A DNA stretch of 64,000 bases from CAZWDL01 sp964632995 (GTDB lineage: Bacteria > Bacteroidota > Bacteroidia > Chitinophagales > Saprospiraceae), in contig CAZWDL010000020.1 in assembly GCA_964632995.1 (NCBI GenBank), positions 1-64,000 of the forward strand. The letters are read 5' to 3'. Shown here piece after piece: positions 44,992-53,602 of the stretch (the stretch's first letter is position 1; each line of letters starts with the position of its first letter). The notes beneath the pieces are model-generated. The model did not search any database and was not told the origin of the DNA. It was given only the letters and a program-made list of their open reading frames with translations. The position numbers were made by a program, and so were the translations under genes.

Positions 44992-45374
44992 AGAAACTGA
45001 CCAAAGCCGAAGAGGATATCATGCACATCATCTGGGAGATCGCTCCCTGTACGGTTGGGGATATTCGCAACTACATCGAGGAAAAGCTCGGGGAAAAAAA
45101 GCCGCCGCATAGCACCATTTCCACCACGGTGCGCATCTTGGATGAAAAAGGCTTTCTGAATCACGAAGCTTACGGTCGCACCTTTGTCTACTCGCCACAG
45201 GTGAGCAAGGAGCAGTACAGCAAGCAATCGGTTCGCAAACTGGTGCAGGACTACTTCGGCGGCTCCATGAACCGGCTGGTTTCCTTCCTGGTCAAAGAGG
45301 AAGACCTGAACCCGGATGAACTATCCGAGCTGCTGGACCGGCTGGAGGAGAAAGACGAAGAAAAAAAGGCCTAA
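44988..45374 (+). CDS. BlaI/MecI/CopY-family repressor
   Basis: A 128-residue winged-helix repressor: 'LTKAEEDIMHIIWEIAPCTVGDI', 'PPHSTISTTVRILDEKGFLNHEAYGRTFVYSP'-type core (seen in parts), and a C-terminal dimerisation and cleavage segment 'YFGGSMNRLVSFLVKEEDL'. Family members repress their own operon as dimers and are inactivated when the M56 sensor-peptidase is triggered. The target here is most likely the promoter at 43725. BlaI and the M56 gene are separated by 12 nt. Confidence 0.93.
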   Translation: MKKLTKAEEDIMHIIWEIAPCTVGDIRNYIEEKLGEKKPPHSTISTTVRILDEKGFLNHEAYGRTFVYSPQVSKEQYSKQSVRKLVQDYFGGSMNRLVSFLVKEEDLNPDELSELLDRLEEKDEEKKA

Positions 45375-45386
45375 ATCCCTGTTGTC

Positions 45387-47822
45387 ATGATTAGCTATTT
45401 CATTGAAGTCACGATTTGCTGGGCCGGGTTTTACGGGCTGTACGCGCTGCTGCTCAGCAAAACCACTTTTTTCCGGGCCAACCGCTATTACCTGATCGGC
45501 ACCATGCTGCTCGGCCTGCTGGTGCCGCTGATGAACCTGCCCACCTTTGCGCCGGAACCGGAAAGCATTCCCGGCGTGGCCTACCTGCAACCGGTAACGG
45601 TAGGGGCCGAACAGCTGGAAATCGTCGTAACTGCTAAGGCGGAAGATCCCGGATTCAATTACTACCGCTTACTTCAATGGATCTACCTCGGCGGTCTCCT
45701 GCTCTTTGGCAGCCGCTTTCTCTATGGACTTTGGCAAATCCGGCAGCTATACCGCGAAGGCCGGAAAGAAAAATACGAGGGGTATACGCTCGTCCGCACC
45801 CGGGAACCGCATCTGCCCTTCTCTTTCTTCGGCTACCTCTTCTGGAGCGATCGGATCGAGCTGGAAGGAGAGGACGGCAAAGCCGTACTCCGGCACGAAC
45901 AGGCCCATATCAGCGACTGGCACAGCTTCGATGTGTTGCTGATGGAAGTCCTTTGCATGACTTTCTGGTTCAGCCCCTTTGTTTACCTATACCGGCGCTC
46001 GCTGCGCACCGTTCACGAATACCTCGCCGATCACGTGGTGCTTCAAACCACGCGGCGCAAAAAATATGGCCATTTACTGTTACAGCAATCGCAGTCCGGA
46101 CTGCAGGTTGCACTCGCAAACCACTTTTTTCAAAATCAGATTAAACAACGAATTACGATGATGACCCGACATAAAACTTCGCGCAAAGCCCTATTACGAT
46201 ACTTCCTCGCCGTACCGCTTTTCATTCTTTTCTTGCTGGCCTTCGCCAACCGGCAGCTCATCGGCCAGACGCTCCTGGAGATCCACAAGCCGGACGGGAC
46301 CGTGGAACAGCATACGCTGAAGACTCCTAAGGAAGCCGATCAGTTCGTCAAGCCTGAACAGATTGCAACGGTGGAAGTCCTCAAAAATGAGGAGAATGAC
46401 AAAATTATCATCCGGATGAAGGAGGTTGAGAACACCCTGCCCAACCTGAAAGAAGAGCGTGCGATCAAACTGGAAGATAGCAACAACGGCACTTTCACCA
46501 TTAAGGGCGCAGATATGTCTGCCCTGCAGATAGAAATCGTATACCCCGACGGGCGGGTGGAAAAACTATCCGGCTCGCGAGAGGAGCAAATGAAGAAATT
46601 ATCGGAACTGGCGCCCCCCTCCGATATTGCACGGGTGGCCAACCGCGAAGACCAGGCAGCGGGAACCAATCGCCTCACCGTGTACCTTAAAGGAGCGGAT
46701 GAAAAACAGACCGCACCTTCCGATGAGGGCGCCTCCTTTTCTGTCAAGAGGGAAGACACGGAAAAGCAAGCGATGCAAACCGGTCCCGGCCCCTTGAAAG
46801 TGGTGGACCAAATGCCGCTTTTTCCAGGGTGTGAGGAGGTGGAGGATGCCGAAGAACGCCGGGAGTGCGCCAATCGGCGAATGCTGGAATACATCTATAA
46901 GAAAGTACATTATTCTGAGGCCGCCCGCAAAGCCGGCATAGAAGGTACGGTCGTCGCTAAGTTTATCGTCGATGAAACAGGACAGGTCACCCAAGCTCGC
47001 ATCGTCCGCGATATCGGCGGTGGGCTTGGTGAGGGCGTGCTAAAGCTTATCAATGAGATGCCCCGCTGGACGCCCGGCCGGCACAAGAATAAAGTGATAG
47101 CCGTAGAAATGGTAATTCCTGTAAAATTCGAATTGGAGGAAGAATATCTCGGCCAGATTCGAATATTGGAAAAGTCCCAGGAAAAAGTCTTTAAAGTCGT
47201 TGAGGAGATGCCCCGCTTCCCCGGTTGTGAGGATATGGCCGGCAGCGTGCAGGAAAAGACCAACTGCGCCAATCAGCGACTCCTGCAATTCATTTACGAA
47301 AACATCCGCTATCCGGAGGCCGCCAAAGCCCAGGGGCTTGAAGGCGCCGGCGTGGTCAGCTTCATCATCGGTAAAGACGGTTCGGTTCGCGACGCCAAGG
47401 TGCGGCGCGATATCGGCGGCGGCGCCGGCGAAGAGATGCTGCGCGTGATCAACGATATGCCGCGCTGGATCCCGGGCAGACAGGATGGGGAAAATGTAGC
47501 CGTCGAGTTTAACCTTCCGGTGAAGTTCAAACTGCCGGAGAAAGAAAAACAACAGGCGGCTGACCGCCAACTGAAACTCCAGCAATTCTCCGCCTCTCCC
47601 AACCCGACCGACGGGCAGCTGCAGCTGCGCTTCCAGGGCGAGGCTGTGCCTACCCAGGTGCGCATCAGCGACCTCTCGGGCCGCGAAATCTTCCAGCAGA
47701 ACCTGCAAGACTTCGACGGCTACTACACCGGCGATATCGACCTGAGCAAAGCCGGCGGTACGCTGCTACTGACCATTCAACAGGGAGAACGCCTCTTTAC
47801 CGAAAAAATCATTGTGCAATAA
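45387..47822 (+). CDS. M56 (BlaR1-like) metallopeptidase with two TonB_C domains and T9SS-like tail
   Basis: An 811-residue membrane protein. Residues 1-290 are an M56 peptidase: helices near 1-30, 35-52 and 95-115, the zinc motif His170-Glu-Gln-Ala-His174, the downstream 'EYLADHVVL' Glu, and another helix (LAVPLFILFLLAFAN). The periplasmic part holds two TonB C-terminal-like domains (about 470-580 and 600-710; each has FPGCE, EAARKAG or EAAKAQG, and RWxPGR). Residues about 725-811 (FSASPNPTDGQLQLRF, then 'VRISDLSGREIFQ') resemble a T9SS sorting domain, which is odd on an inner-membrane protein. It probably senses an envelope signal and cleaves the BlaI-type repressor. Confidence 0.9.
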   Translation: MISYFIEVTICWAGFYGLYALLLSKTTFFRANRYYLIGTMLLGLLVPLMNLPTFAPEPESIPGVAYLQPVTVGAEQLEIVVTAKAEDPGFNYYRLLQWIYLGGLLLFGSRFLYGLWQIRQLYREGRKEKYEGYTLVRTREPHLPFSFFGYLFWSDRIELEGEDGKAVLRHEQAHISDWHSFDVLLMEVLCMTFWFSPFVYLYRRSLRTVHEYLADHVVLQTTRRKKYGHLLLQQSQSGLQVALANHFFQNQIKQRITMMTRHKTSRKALLRYFLAVPLFILFLLAFANRQLIGQTLLEIHKPDGTVEQHTLKTPKEADQFVKPEQIATVEVLKNEENDKIIIRMKEVENTLPNLKEERAIKLEDSNNGTFTIKGADMSALQIEIVYPDGRVEKLSGSREEQMKKLSELAPPSDIARVANREDQAAGTNRLTVYLKGADEKQTAPSDEGASFSVKREDTEKQAMQTGPGPLKVVDQMPLFPGCEEVEDAEERRECANRRMLEYIYKKVHYSEAARKAGIEGTVVAKFIVDETGQVTQARIVRDIGGGLGEGVLKLINEMPRWTPGRHKNKVIAVEMVIPVKFELEEEYLGQIRILEKSQEKVFKVVEEMPRFPGCEDMAGSVQEKTNCANQRLLQFIYENIRYPEAAKAQGLEGAGVVSFIIGKDGSVRDAKVRRDIGGGAGEEMLRVINDMPRWIPGRQDGENVAVEFNLPVKFKLPEKEKQQAADRQLKLQQFSASPNPTDGQLQLRFQGEAVPTQVRISDLSGREIFQQNLQDFDGYYTGDIDLSKAGGTLLLTIQQGERLFTEKIIVQ

Positions 47823-47855
47823 AGCACTGAATTCACCCGACACATTTCGACGACA

Positions 47856-47891
47856 AAGCGCTCCCCGGCCCGGCCGGCGGAGCGCTTTTTA
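47856..47891. terminator. strong terminator between convergent genes
   Basis: AAAGCGCTCC (47856-47865) and GGAGCGCTTT (47880-47889) form a 10-bp stem with a GC-rich 14-nt loop, followed by T residues to 47891. A-rich sequence before the left arm gives a T-run on the other strand as well, so it can serve both the M56 gene and the 47896 gene. Confidence 0.85.
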
Positions 47892-47895
47892 GCAT

Positions 47896-49377
47896 CTAGC
47901 CCCCATCCCCGCAGGCCTCAGCGATTGTCTGGCCGCGGCTGAGGGCCCGCAGCCAGTCCTCCAGCCGGAAATGGCGAAAGCCCAGCAGCACCCCCTTTTC
48001 CTCAAATTGATCGAGGCTGTCGATAAACTGTCTGGTCAGTTGACGACGGTTTGAAGGTTCGGCAAGCAGTTTCCTGAAAAAGCACAGCAGGCTTTGAAGG
48101 AAAGGGTCAGAAATTTTCTTTCTACTGCGGCGGCGGAAACTTTGCAGCAGGTGGTCGGCCAGGTAGTCCTCGCCGGCGTCGAAGAAGCTGATCCATTCGA
48201 AGATGAAGGGAAGTCCGGTAAATATTTGACGCACCTCTTCCCTGCTGTCCTGAATCATGCGTAAGTAGGTCGCTGCTTCCTTGTGCCGCCGGGTGGCCAG
48301 GTGCGCTATAAAGACAATGCCGTAGATAAGAAAGGCAATGCGTTCTCCGGCAATTTGATTATGTTTCAGGTGTCTTATAACTTTTGGCGCCTGCTTCAGC
48401 AACTGTTCAAAGCGGCATTGCCGGAAATACATCTCCAGTTCTACATAGAGAAAATAACTCAGGTGATGCTGAACACGCGTATATCGCTCCGCAAAGGATT
48501 TTCCTTCTTCCAGCAATTGCGCCACCTCTTCATAATCTTCCTGCCTCAGGCAGTCGTTCAGATAATTGCGTAGCACCCCCAGATACTGGATGGGCATACT
48601 CTCTTTAAGATAAGCTTCCCGCCGGAAGAGCTGCACATTCTCACGACGCATTTGGCTGCCTTTCGCATCCTCCCCCAATAGTTCATAAATACGGCTCTTA
48701 GCTATATTTCTCGACAATTTTTCCACGGTTGAGGCCGAAGGAGAATCCTGTAGCAGCGGAAACTGCAGCAAGTTTTGCAACTCCCGAACACCTGCTTCGG
48801 ATAATCCCTCCTGCTCCGCTTTCCGGGCGCTGTCTATCAGTTCATTACTGAGGTGAGAAAGTTTGGTTTGTCGCCGAAGATGCCTCAAGCTTTTTTCGAT
48901 GGTTTCGTAAGCAGGATGCGTACCCAATCCGGGTTTATCCCTGGCAATATGGCCGAGGAAATAATCCAGCCGGGCTATCTCTATCAGGTAAGTATATTCT
49001 TCGTACTGTTCGCAAATTTGCCTGATCTTTTCAAGCTGGTGGATAGCCAGGTCGTACAACTGCTTTTCCGCAAGTACTTCCACCTCCTCCAGACCTTGCC
49101 GGATCTTACTCATTACACCGCGTTTGTGGTGGAAAGAGGTCAGGCTCTTCAGCACTTGCTGCCGGAGCTGGTTTTTGTAGACTTTAAAATTGGGAGCTCC
49201 CTTTTCACGAAAAAATTGTTTAACCGACTGTTCATCATACGCGTCCTGCGCATTGAGATAATCGAACAAATCGGTCAATACACTGCCTTCCGAGGCAAAA
49301 TGCATTTTGTAGTACCGCTTTTCGGAAGGCTTCATCGAATGGATGATTCTAAACAAGTCATCACTGGGCTTTTTCAT
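47896..49377 (-). CDS. helical-repeat hypothetical protein
   Basis: A 493-residue, all-helical cytoplasmic protein of unknown function. It begins 'DDLFRIIHSMKPSEKRYYKMHF' and contains TPR-like helix pairs, for example 'LYDLAIHQLEKIRQICEQYEEYTYLIEIARL' (seen in two parts). No signal peptide or membrane segment. The opening resembles a recurrent Bacteroidota family found as stand-alone genes. The start at 49377 (MKKPSDD) is preferred to the Met four codons earlier. It is monocistronic and convergent with the M56 operon. Confidence 0.6.
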   Translation of the reverse strand: MKKPSDDLFRIIHSMKPSEKRYYKMHFASEGSVLTDLFDYLNAQDAYDEQSVKQFFREKGAPNFKVYKNQLRQQVLKSLTSFHHKRGVMSKIRQGLEEVEVLAEKQLYDLAIHQLEKIRQICEQYEEYTYLIEIARLDYFLGHIARDKPGLGTHPAYETIEKSLRHLRRQTKLSHLSNELIDSARKAEQEGLSEAGVRELQNLLQFPLLQDSPSASTVEKLSRNIAKSRIYELLGEDAKGSQMRRENVQLFRREAYLKESMPIQYLGVLRNYLNDCLRQEDYEEVAQLLEEGKSFAERYTRVQHHLSYFLYVELEMYFRQCRFEQLLKQAPKVIRHLKHNQIAGERIAFLIYGIVFIAHLATRRHKEAATYLRMIQDSREEVRQIFTGLPFIFEWISFFDAGEDYLADHLLQSFRRRSRKKISDPFLQSLLCFFRKLLAEPSNRRQLTRQFIDSLDQFEEKGVLLGFRHFRLEDWLRALSRGQTIAEACGDGG

Positions 49378-49389
49378 AGTGCACTCCAC

Positions 49390-49637
49390 ATTAGACCCTG
49401 CAAACAGACAGATATGGGAAACAGTGTACCGTCAGTCAGGATTGGGCACGACCTGAAAAGGTCTGCCTCTTAAGGTCAGAAAAAATTTACATTAATGCTT
49501 TAGAAAACGAGGTGGGTAGCACAAACACTTATCACAAACCACTGTAAAACAGCAATGAATACATATTTAAGTCACAAACAAATAGTACGAAAAAGCATTC
49601 CGCTTATCGCTGGATACTTAACTTTCAACTAAATTTG
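49390..49637. other. A/T-rich gap with possible promoter
   Basis: No gene is visible. The leftward 47896 gene should be driven from here. TAAATTTG at 49630-49637 matches the -7 consensus on the plus strand, but no -33 element stands at the right distance. Confidence 0.35.
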
Positions 49638-49810
49638 CCTTGCAACAAAGCAGGTTATTTTTCAAATTACAAATTAATTAAAAAAAATCTTGAAGTATTT
49701 TCTTTAAAAGGGGTATCACACTCAGGTCTTAATAAGTCTCAACGTGATGCCCAAACAAGTACACACAAACTACTTTTGCCATTCCCCTGATCAGGGGGAA
49801 TGGCTTTTTT
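49638..49810 (+). ncRNA. candidate small RNA ending in a terminator
   Basis: About 170 nt downstream of a TAAATTTG box contain no gene on the plus strand but end in a textbook plus-strand terminator. Inside, GGGTATCAC (49711-49719) can pair with GTGATGCCC (49744-49752). Nothing upstream on the plus strand needs this terminator, which argues for an independent short transcript. The family is not recognised, and an alternative is a 3' structure for the leftward ferritin gene. Confidence 0.35.
49778..49810 (+). terminator. rho-independent terminator, plus strand
   Basis: GCCATTCCCC (49778-49787) and GGGGAATGGC (49795-49804) form a 10-bp stem with a 7-nt loop, followed by TTTTTT (49805-49810). 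On the minus strand the hairpin is followed by A-rich sequence, so the T-tract favours plus-strand use, although it also lies just after the ferritin stop. Confidence 0.75.
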
Positions 49811-49821
49811 ACCGGGACGTT

Positions 49822-50346
49822 CTATTCTGCTCCTTCTTCCTCCGACAGTGCAGCGGCATTGATTTTCTCCACCTCCATATCGATGTAATACAAGCTTTGC
49901 GAACCGTCGCCGATCAGCTTGATCTTGTCGAGAATCGTGCGCATCAGTGCTTCTTCTTCCTTCTGCTCGTCGATGTACCATTGCAGGAAGTTATGAGTGG
50001 TATGATCTTTTTCTTCCAGGCTGAGCGCCACCAGTTCGTGGATGGATTTGGTGACGCGCTGCTCGTGGGCGTAAACCTCCTCAAAAAGGGATTGGACCGA
50101 TTCAAACTCGTGCGGCGGTTGCTTAATAGCCGGCGCCAGGGCGTGTCCGTCCACCTCACTGATGTAGTAAAAAATTCGCAACATATGTTCTTTTTCTTCT
50201 TCCGACTGGCGATGCATAAAAGCCGCACAGCCATCCAGCCCTTCCTTATCGCACCAGGAAGCCATCGAAAGGTAGAGGAAAGAGGCGTATCCTTCTAATT
50301 CAATTTGTTGATTGAGCGCTTGCTCCATTTTCTGTGAAATCATCAT
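49822..50346 (-). CDS. ftnA: ferritin
   Basis: A 174-residue, non-heme bacterial ferritin that oxidises and stores iron as a 24-mer. With the start at 50346 the ferroxidase ligands fall at Glu18, Glu51, His54, Glu95 and Gln128, equivalent to the E. coli FtnA set, in segments IELEGYASFLYLSMASW, EEEKEHMLRI, YAHEQRVT and IDEQKEEE. The upstream 42 codons of the open frame are not conserved. A -7 box (TATATTTG, minus strand) lies 35 nt before the start. Confidence 0.94.
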   Translation of the reverse strand: MMISQKMEQALNQQIELEGYASFLYLSMASWCDKEGLDGCAAFMHRQSEEEKEHMLRIFYYISEVDGHALAPAIKQPPHEFESVQSLFEEVYAHEQRVTKSIHELVALSLEEKDHTTHNFLQWYIDEQKEEEALMRTILDKIKLIGDGSQSLYYIDMEVEKINAAALSEEEGAE

Positions 50347-50380
50347 TAGTATCTGCGTTTTGTTGGTTCTGTTCAATGCC

Positions 50381-50388
50381 CAAATATA
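50381..50388 (-). promoter_or_regulatory. -7 box of the ferritin gene (TATATTTG)
   Basis: The minus strand reads TATATTTG, a match to TAnnTTTG, 35 nt upstream of the ferritin start at 50346. The -33 element is not clear. Confidence 0.45.
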
Positions 50389-50475
50389 AGAGCTTGTCGG
50401 GAGTTTACCCCTTAGCACAAGGGGAATTACCCGGTCAGATAAACACTTTTCCCTTGCCCTTGTTAGGCCCATACT

Positions 50476-50772
50476 ATGAAAATTGAGAAAAAATACCAGC
50501 TATCCTCCCGGGATATAGATCGTATTATAGAAATGGCCTGGGAAGACCGTACGCCTTTCGAAGCGATTGAACAACAATTCGGGCTCCCGGAAGATGAGGT
50601 GATCCGGTTTATGCGCCGGCAACTCAGGCACAGTAGCTGGAAACGCTGGCGAAAAAGAGTACAAGGTCGAAAAAGTAAACACGCTAAACTACGCCGGGAG
50701 GGCACCAGACGCTTTCGCTGCAGCCGGCAAAAACACATTTCCCTGAACCAGATCTCTAAAAGGAAGGGTTAA
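50476..50772 (+). CDS. TIGR03643/DUF2805 family protein
   Basis: A 98-residue basic protein matching the TIGR03643 family: 'DIDRIIEMAWEDRTPFEAIEQ', FGLPEDEVIRFMRR, SWKRWRKRVQGRKSKH. The start resembles a helix-turn-helix, and the tail is Arg/Lys-rich, which suggests nucleic-acid binding, but the function is not known. It is divergent from ferritin with 129 nt between starts. The C-terminal 20 residues are variable. Confidence 0.88.
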   Translation: MKIEKKYQLSSRDIDRIIEMAWEDRTPFEAIEQQFGLPEDEVIRFMRRQLRHSSWKRWRKRVQGRKSKHAKLRREGTRRFRCSRQKHISLNQISKRKG

Positions 50773-50900
50773 AGGATTGAGGGAAGAATCCGTTGAAATA
50801 TAAACCAGAGGTTCCTCTGTTCCGCTCTGGTTATTTGTACGAATTTCATTCTTTTTCGCCAATTTAAATTGCATCAAGGAATTGGAGGTCAATAACAGAG

Positions 50901-50959
50901 CTTCCGACTTCCGACTTCCGACTTCCGACTTCCGACTTCCGACTTCCGACTTCCGACTT
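50901..50959. repeat. TTCCGAC/CTTCCGA heptamer array (8 units)
   Basis: Eight perfect CTTCCGA units run from 50901 to 50956, followed by CTT. The array ends 10 nt before the stop codon of the leftward HD/Pycsar-effector gene (50970-50972). It is the longest copy of the heptamer family in the window. Confidence 0.97.
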
Positions 50960-50969
50960 AGTATTATTT

Positions 50970-52205
50970 CTACCGCATGGGCTGTATGCTGAAGGCAATG
51001 ACAAAAGCAATCAGCGCGATAATCAGCCCGTACATAAAGATGCTGTAGCAAATGCGCAGGTACTTGTATTTCTTTGCCAGAACGATCCCCAGGTAATACA
51101 AGTCACGGGTCATAGAGCTGTAGAGAAAGTCGGAATCCTTGATCATTTCCATCATCCCCCAGTGAAAATCGCGGAGCTCCATGTTGTAAAAATTTCCAAA
51201 AAAGAGGAGGTTAGCTTGTTTGTTTTCAATGTCTTCACGGGTGAATTTGCCTTCCGTGATCTTAGGACGCGTAGACATGATGGCGTAGATCAGCGAAAGC
51301 AGGCATACCAGCAACAGCAGACCGGTGGGGATAATTAAATGGGGGTTGCTGTCGAGCTTGGTCGCCAGGTTAGAAACGACGATGGAGATGATGATCGCAT
51401 TGATACTCAGCATGATATTGGCCTTGTTGTCGGCGATAGAGCTGAGGTTGATATGGGTGCGGTAAGTGGTGCGGTACATCGTTTCGACGCCACGCCCCAG
51501 GTTGAGCTGCTTGAGTTCAAGGTGGCTCTTGTTTTTGTTTTTCTTCTTTTTCTTCTTTTTGTTTCCCTTCTGTTCGTTTTCTTCTTCTACCTCGTTGGGA
51601 TAAAAGCGCCGCCGGTGCTTTTTCAATTGTTTTATATGCTTAATCTTTCCTTCCTCAAACATTTCCCGGGCGGCTTCGGTGTAGTACTGATGTCCTCTGA
51701 CAAAATTGAGCTCAAAGTCGACCCATTCCTGTTCCGACATGAGGCGCTTCTGCGTCAGGTTGAGTTCCTGCCGCACCCGGCTGCAGCGCTCCCAGTAAGT
51801 ATCGCTTCCCAGGTGACTCATATCGGCGTCGCAAAGAATTTCCTCCAGCAGACTTTGCGGCTGGTAAGGCATGCGGGTGGCCATGATGCAGTTGAGTACT
51901 TCTTTCAGGTCCTGATCCGGATAATGGTGCTTTTGCAAAAAAGCGCGGGCGTGCTCGCAACTGCGGGCCTCGTGCCCCTCCGCCCCTTTGTCGTAGCCCG
52001 TGTCGTGAAACCAGGCTGCCAGGCGCAGCACCTCCATCTCTTTATCGGATAAATGATAATAGGAAGCGATGTGTTCTACTGCCTCCGCTACCTCTTGTAC
52101 GTGCTCGAAGTTGTGGTATAAGTAGTCAGGGGAAATACATTCCTCATAGAATTTTTCCACGTAATCCTCTACCTCTGCCAGGAGATCTTTCACTGTTTGC
52201 ATCAT
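50970..52205 (-). CDS. HD-domain phosphohydrolase fused to a Pycsar effector (PycTM/DUF5706) domain
   Basis: A 411-residue protein. Residues 1-200 are an HD domain with His31, His67-Asp68 (AAWFHDTGYD) and Asp126 (CDADMSHLG) as metal ligands; such domains often cleave nucleotides or cyclic nucleotides. A Lys-rich linker (GNKKKKKKKNKNK, about 226-238) leads to a membrane domain (about 255-411) of the type found in Pycsar effectors: 'INLSSIADNKANIMLSINAI', two helix pairs and 'FFGNFYNMELRDFHWGM'. Pycsar effectors bind cCMP or cUMP and damage the membrane during phage infection. No cyclase gene is adjacent, so the role here is open. The start at 52205 is chosen at the domain boundary. Confidence 0.85.
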   Translation of the reverse strand: MMQTVKDLLAEVEDYVEKFYEECISPDYLYHNFEHVQEVAEAVEHIASYYHLSDKEMEVLRLAAWFHDTGYDKGAEGHEARSCEHARAFLQKHHYPDQDLKEVLNCIMATRMPYQPQSLLEEILCDADMSHLGSDTYWERCSRVRQELNLTQKRLMSEQEWVDFELNFVRGHQYYTEAAREMFEEGKIKHIKQLKKHRRRFYPNEVEEENEQKGNKKKKKKKNKNKSHLELKQLNLGRGVETMYRTTYRTHINLSSIADNKANIMLSINAIIISIVVSNLATKLDSNPHLIIPTGLLLLVCLLSLIYAIMSTRPKITEGKFTREDIENKQANLLFFGNFYNMELRDFHWGMMEMIKDSDFLYSSMTRDLYYLGIVLAKKYKYLRICYSIFMYGLIIALIAFVIAFSIQPMR

Positions 52206-52366
52206 CCGCTTGCAATTTGTGCAACCCAAGTTTAGTTTTCTGACAACCGGTGTAACCAATTGCCGATGAGGGCAAAATATCAAAAATTTGGCAAACGCCT
52301 GAAAAGCCGCACTGTTTCTAACGGATGAGAGGGGGAGTTTATTGAAAGTTAAAGTACTCAGCCCTA

Positions 52367-53572
52367 TTACAAAGGCTCAAAAAATCCGATACTGGCGCCC
52401 ACCCAGCGATCGTCGCTGTTATAGCGTACGCCGACCATCTCACCGCGGGTGATCCGCACCAGGTTGATCGCCGGTTGGGGCCGGTCCCAGCCGGGTTTCC
52501 AGATCATCATCATGCGCAATTCGCACTTGGAGTCCGGCAGATCACCCGGTGCTTTAATGACGGGACTGTAGGTCACCTTACGCTGGAGGATATAATTGGA
52601 AGGATCCTTCACGGCGTCGAGGTCCTGTTTTGTCACATTGATTTTGACCCCCTTTCCGGAAAAGGAAAATAATGGTTTTAGGACGTAGTTTTCCAGGTCA
52701 TCGGGATAATACTCCATCTGGTCCAGAAAGAAAGTTTGCGGTACGCTGGGATGCTGCAGGAAAGGCATGGTGTATTTACTGATGCGCATAAACCAGTTGG
52801 GATGACCGGCCCATTCCACATCGACTTCCTCGGTGAGGTTGAAGTCACGCAGCAGGTCGGGGCGCTGCATCAGCTCGTCGAAGATGACCCGGTTGAAGAT
52901 GCGGTGCACGGCGATGCTTCGGCCCTGCTCATCGAGGTAGTAGAGGTCGCGTCCATCGCGCTTCAGGTCACTCAGGCAAAGGATTTTGATGCCCAGCACC
53001 TCCTGTGCGCCCCAGAAGTCGATACGGGTATTTTGCTTTCCCGGTTCGATTTCCAGAAGGATGACATTGCGCGGATGATGTTCCCCTACGATCACTTCGC
53101 GCAACAGCTTTACATAGCTCACCAGGTTCAGCCCCCCGAAAAGGTGATCCAGCTCCGCCGGCACATGAAAGTACCGCCGGTAATTGATAGCCAGCAGATG
53201 TTGATAAAAGAAAAGGGAGGGGAAGCCCTGTAGCTCGATCAGGTGAGGAGAAAGCACGCCGTTTTCATCCTGGCTGATCGCAAAGTCGAATTGCAGAAAG
53301 AGGGGATGCTCATCCTCGTTGGGCACTAATAAAGCGGGCAGGGGAATCGCCCGGTGGGTGAGCGATTTGAAATCGGGGCGCAGCAGAAACTCACTGATAT
53401 CTTTGCAGGCCTGTTCCAGTTTGCGCCCCAGCTCCCGGGGAACGAAAACCGGCGTCTCCGCCACTTTGAAGGTGGGGGCTTCGCCAAAGGTGTGCTCGAT
53501 GGCCTTCATAAAGGCCTCATAAGCCTCCGGGCGGAACTGCTCATTAAATTGCTTCCTGATGTGAGGTATCAT
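52367..53572 (-). CDS. ATP-grasp-like protein of unknown substrate
   Basis: A 401-residue cytoplasmic protein. The late segment 'ENYVLKPLFSFSGKGVKI' (about residue 295-310) looks like the Lys-containing, Gly-rich ATP-binding loop of an ATP-grasp ligase, and 'CELRMMMIWKPGW' with 'INLVRITRGEMVGVRYN' fits the following metal/ATP region. An earlier segment 'LIELQGFPSLFFYQHLLA' may bind the acceptor. I cannot name the family with confidence. It follows the amidotransferase gene by 30 nt, suggesting joint translation and a shared pathway. Confidence 0.6.
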   Translation of the reverse strand: MIPHIRKQFNEQFRPEAYEAFMKAIEHTFGEAPTFKVAETPVFVPRELGRKLEQACKDISEFLLRPDFKSLTHRAIPLPALLVPNEDEHPLFLQFDFAISQDENGVLSPHLIELQGFPSLFFYQHLLAINYRRYFHVPAELDHLFGGLNLVSYVKLLREVIVGEHHPRNVILLEIEPGKQNTRIDFWGAQEVLGIKILCLSDLKRDGRDLYYLDEQGRSIAVHRIFNRVIFDELMQRPDLLRDFNLTEEVDVEWAGHPNWFMRISKYTMPFLQHPSVPQTFFLDQMEYYPDDLENYVLKPLFSFSGKGVKINVTKQDLDAVKDPSNYILQRKVTYSPVIKAPGDLPDSKCELRMMMIWKPGWDRPQPAINLVRITRGEMVGVRYNSDDRWVGASIGFFEPL

Positions 53573-53602
53573 ATTCTTTAGGCGTTGGGCATGGTTCGGA
53601 CA

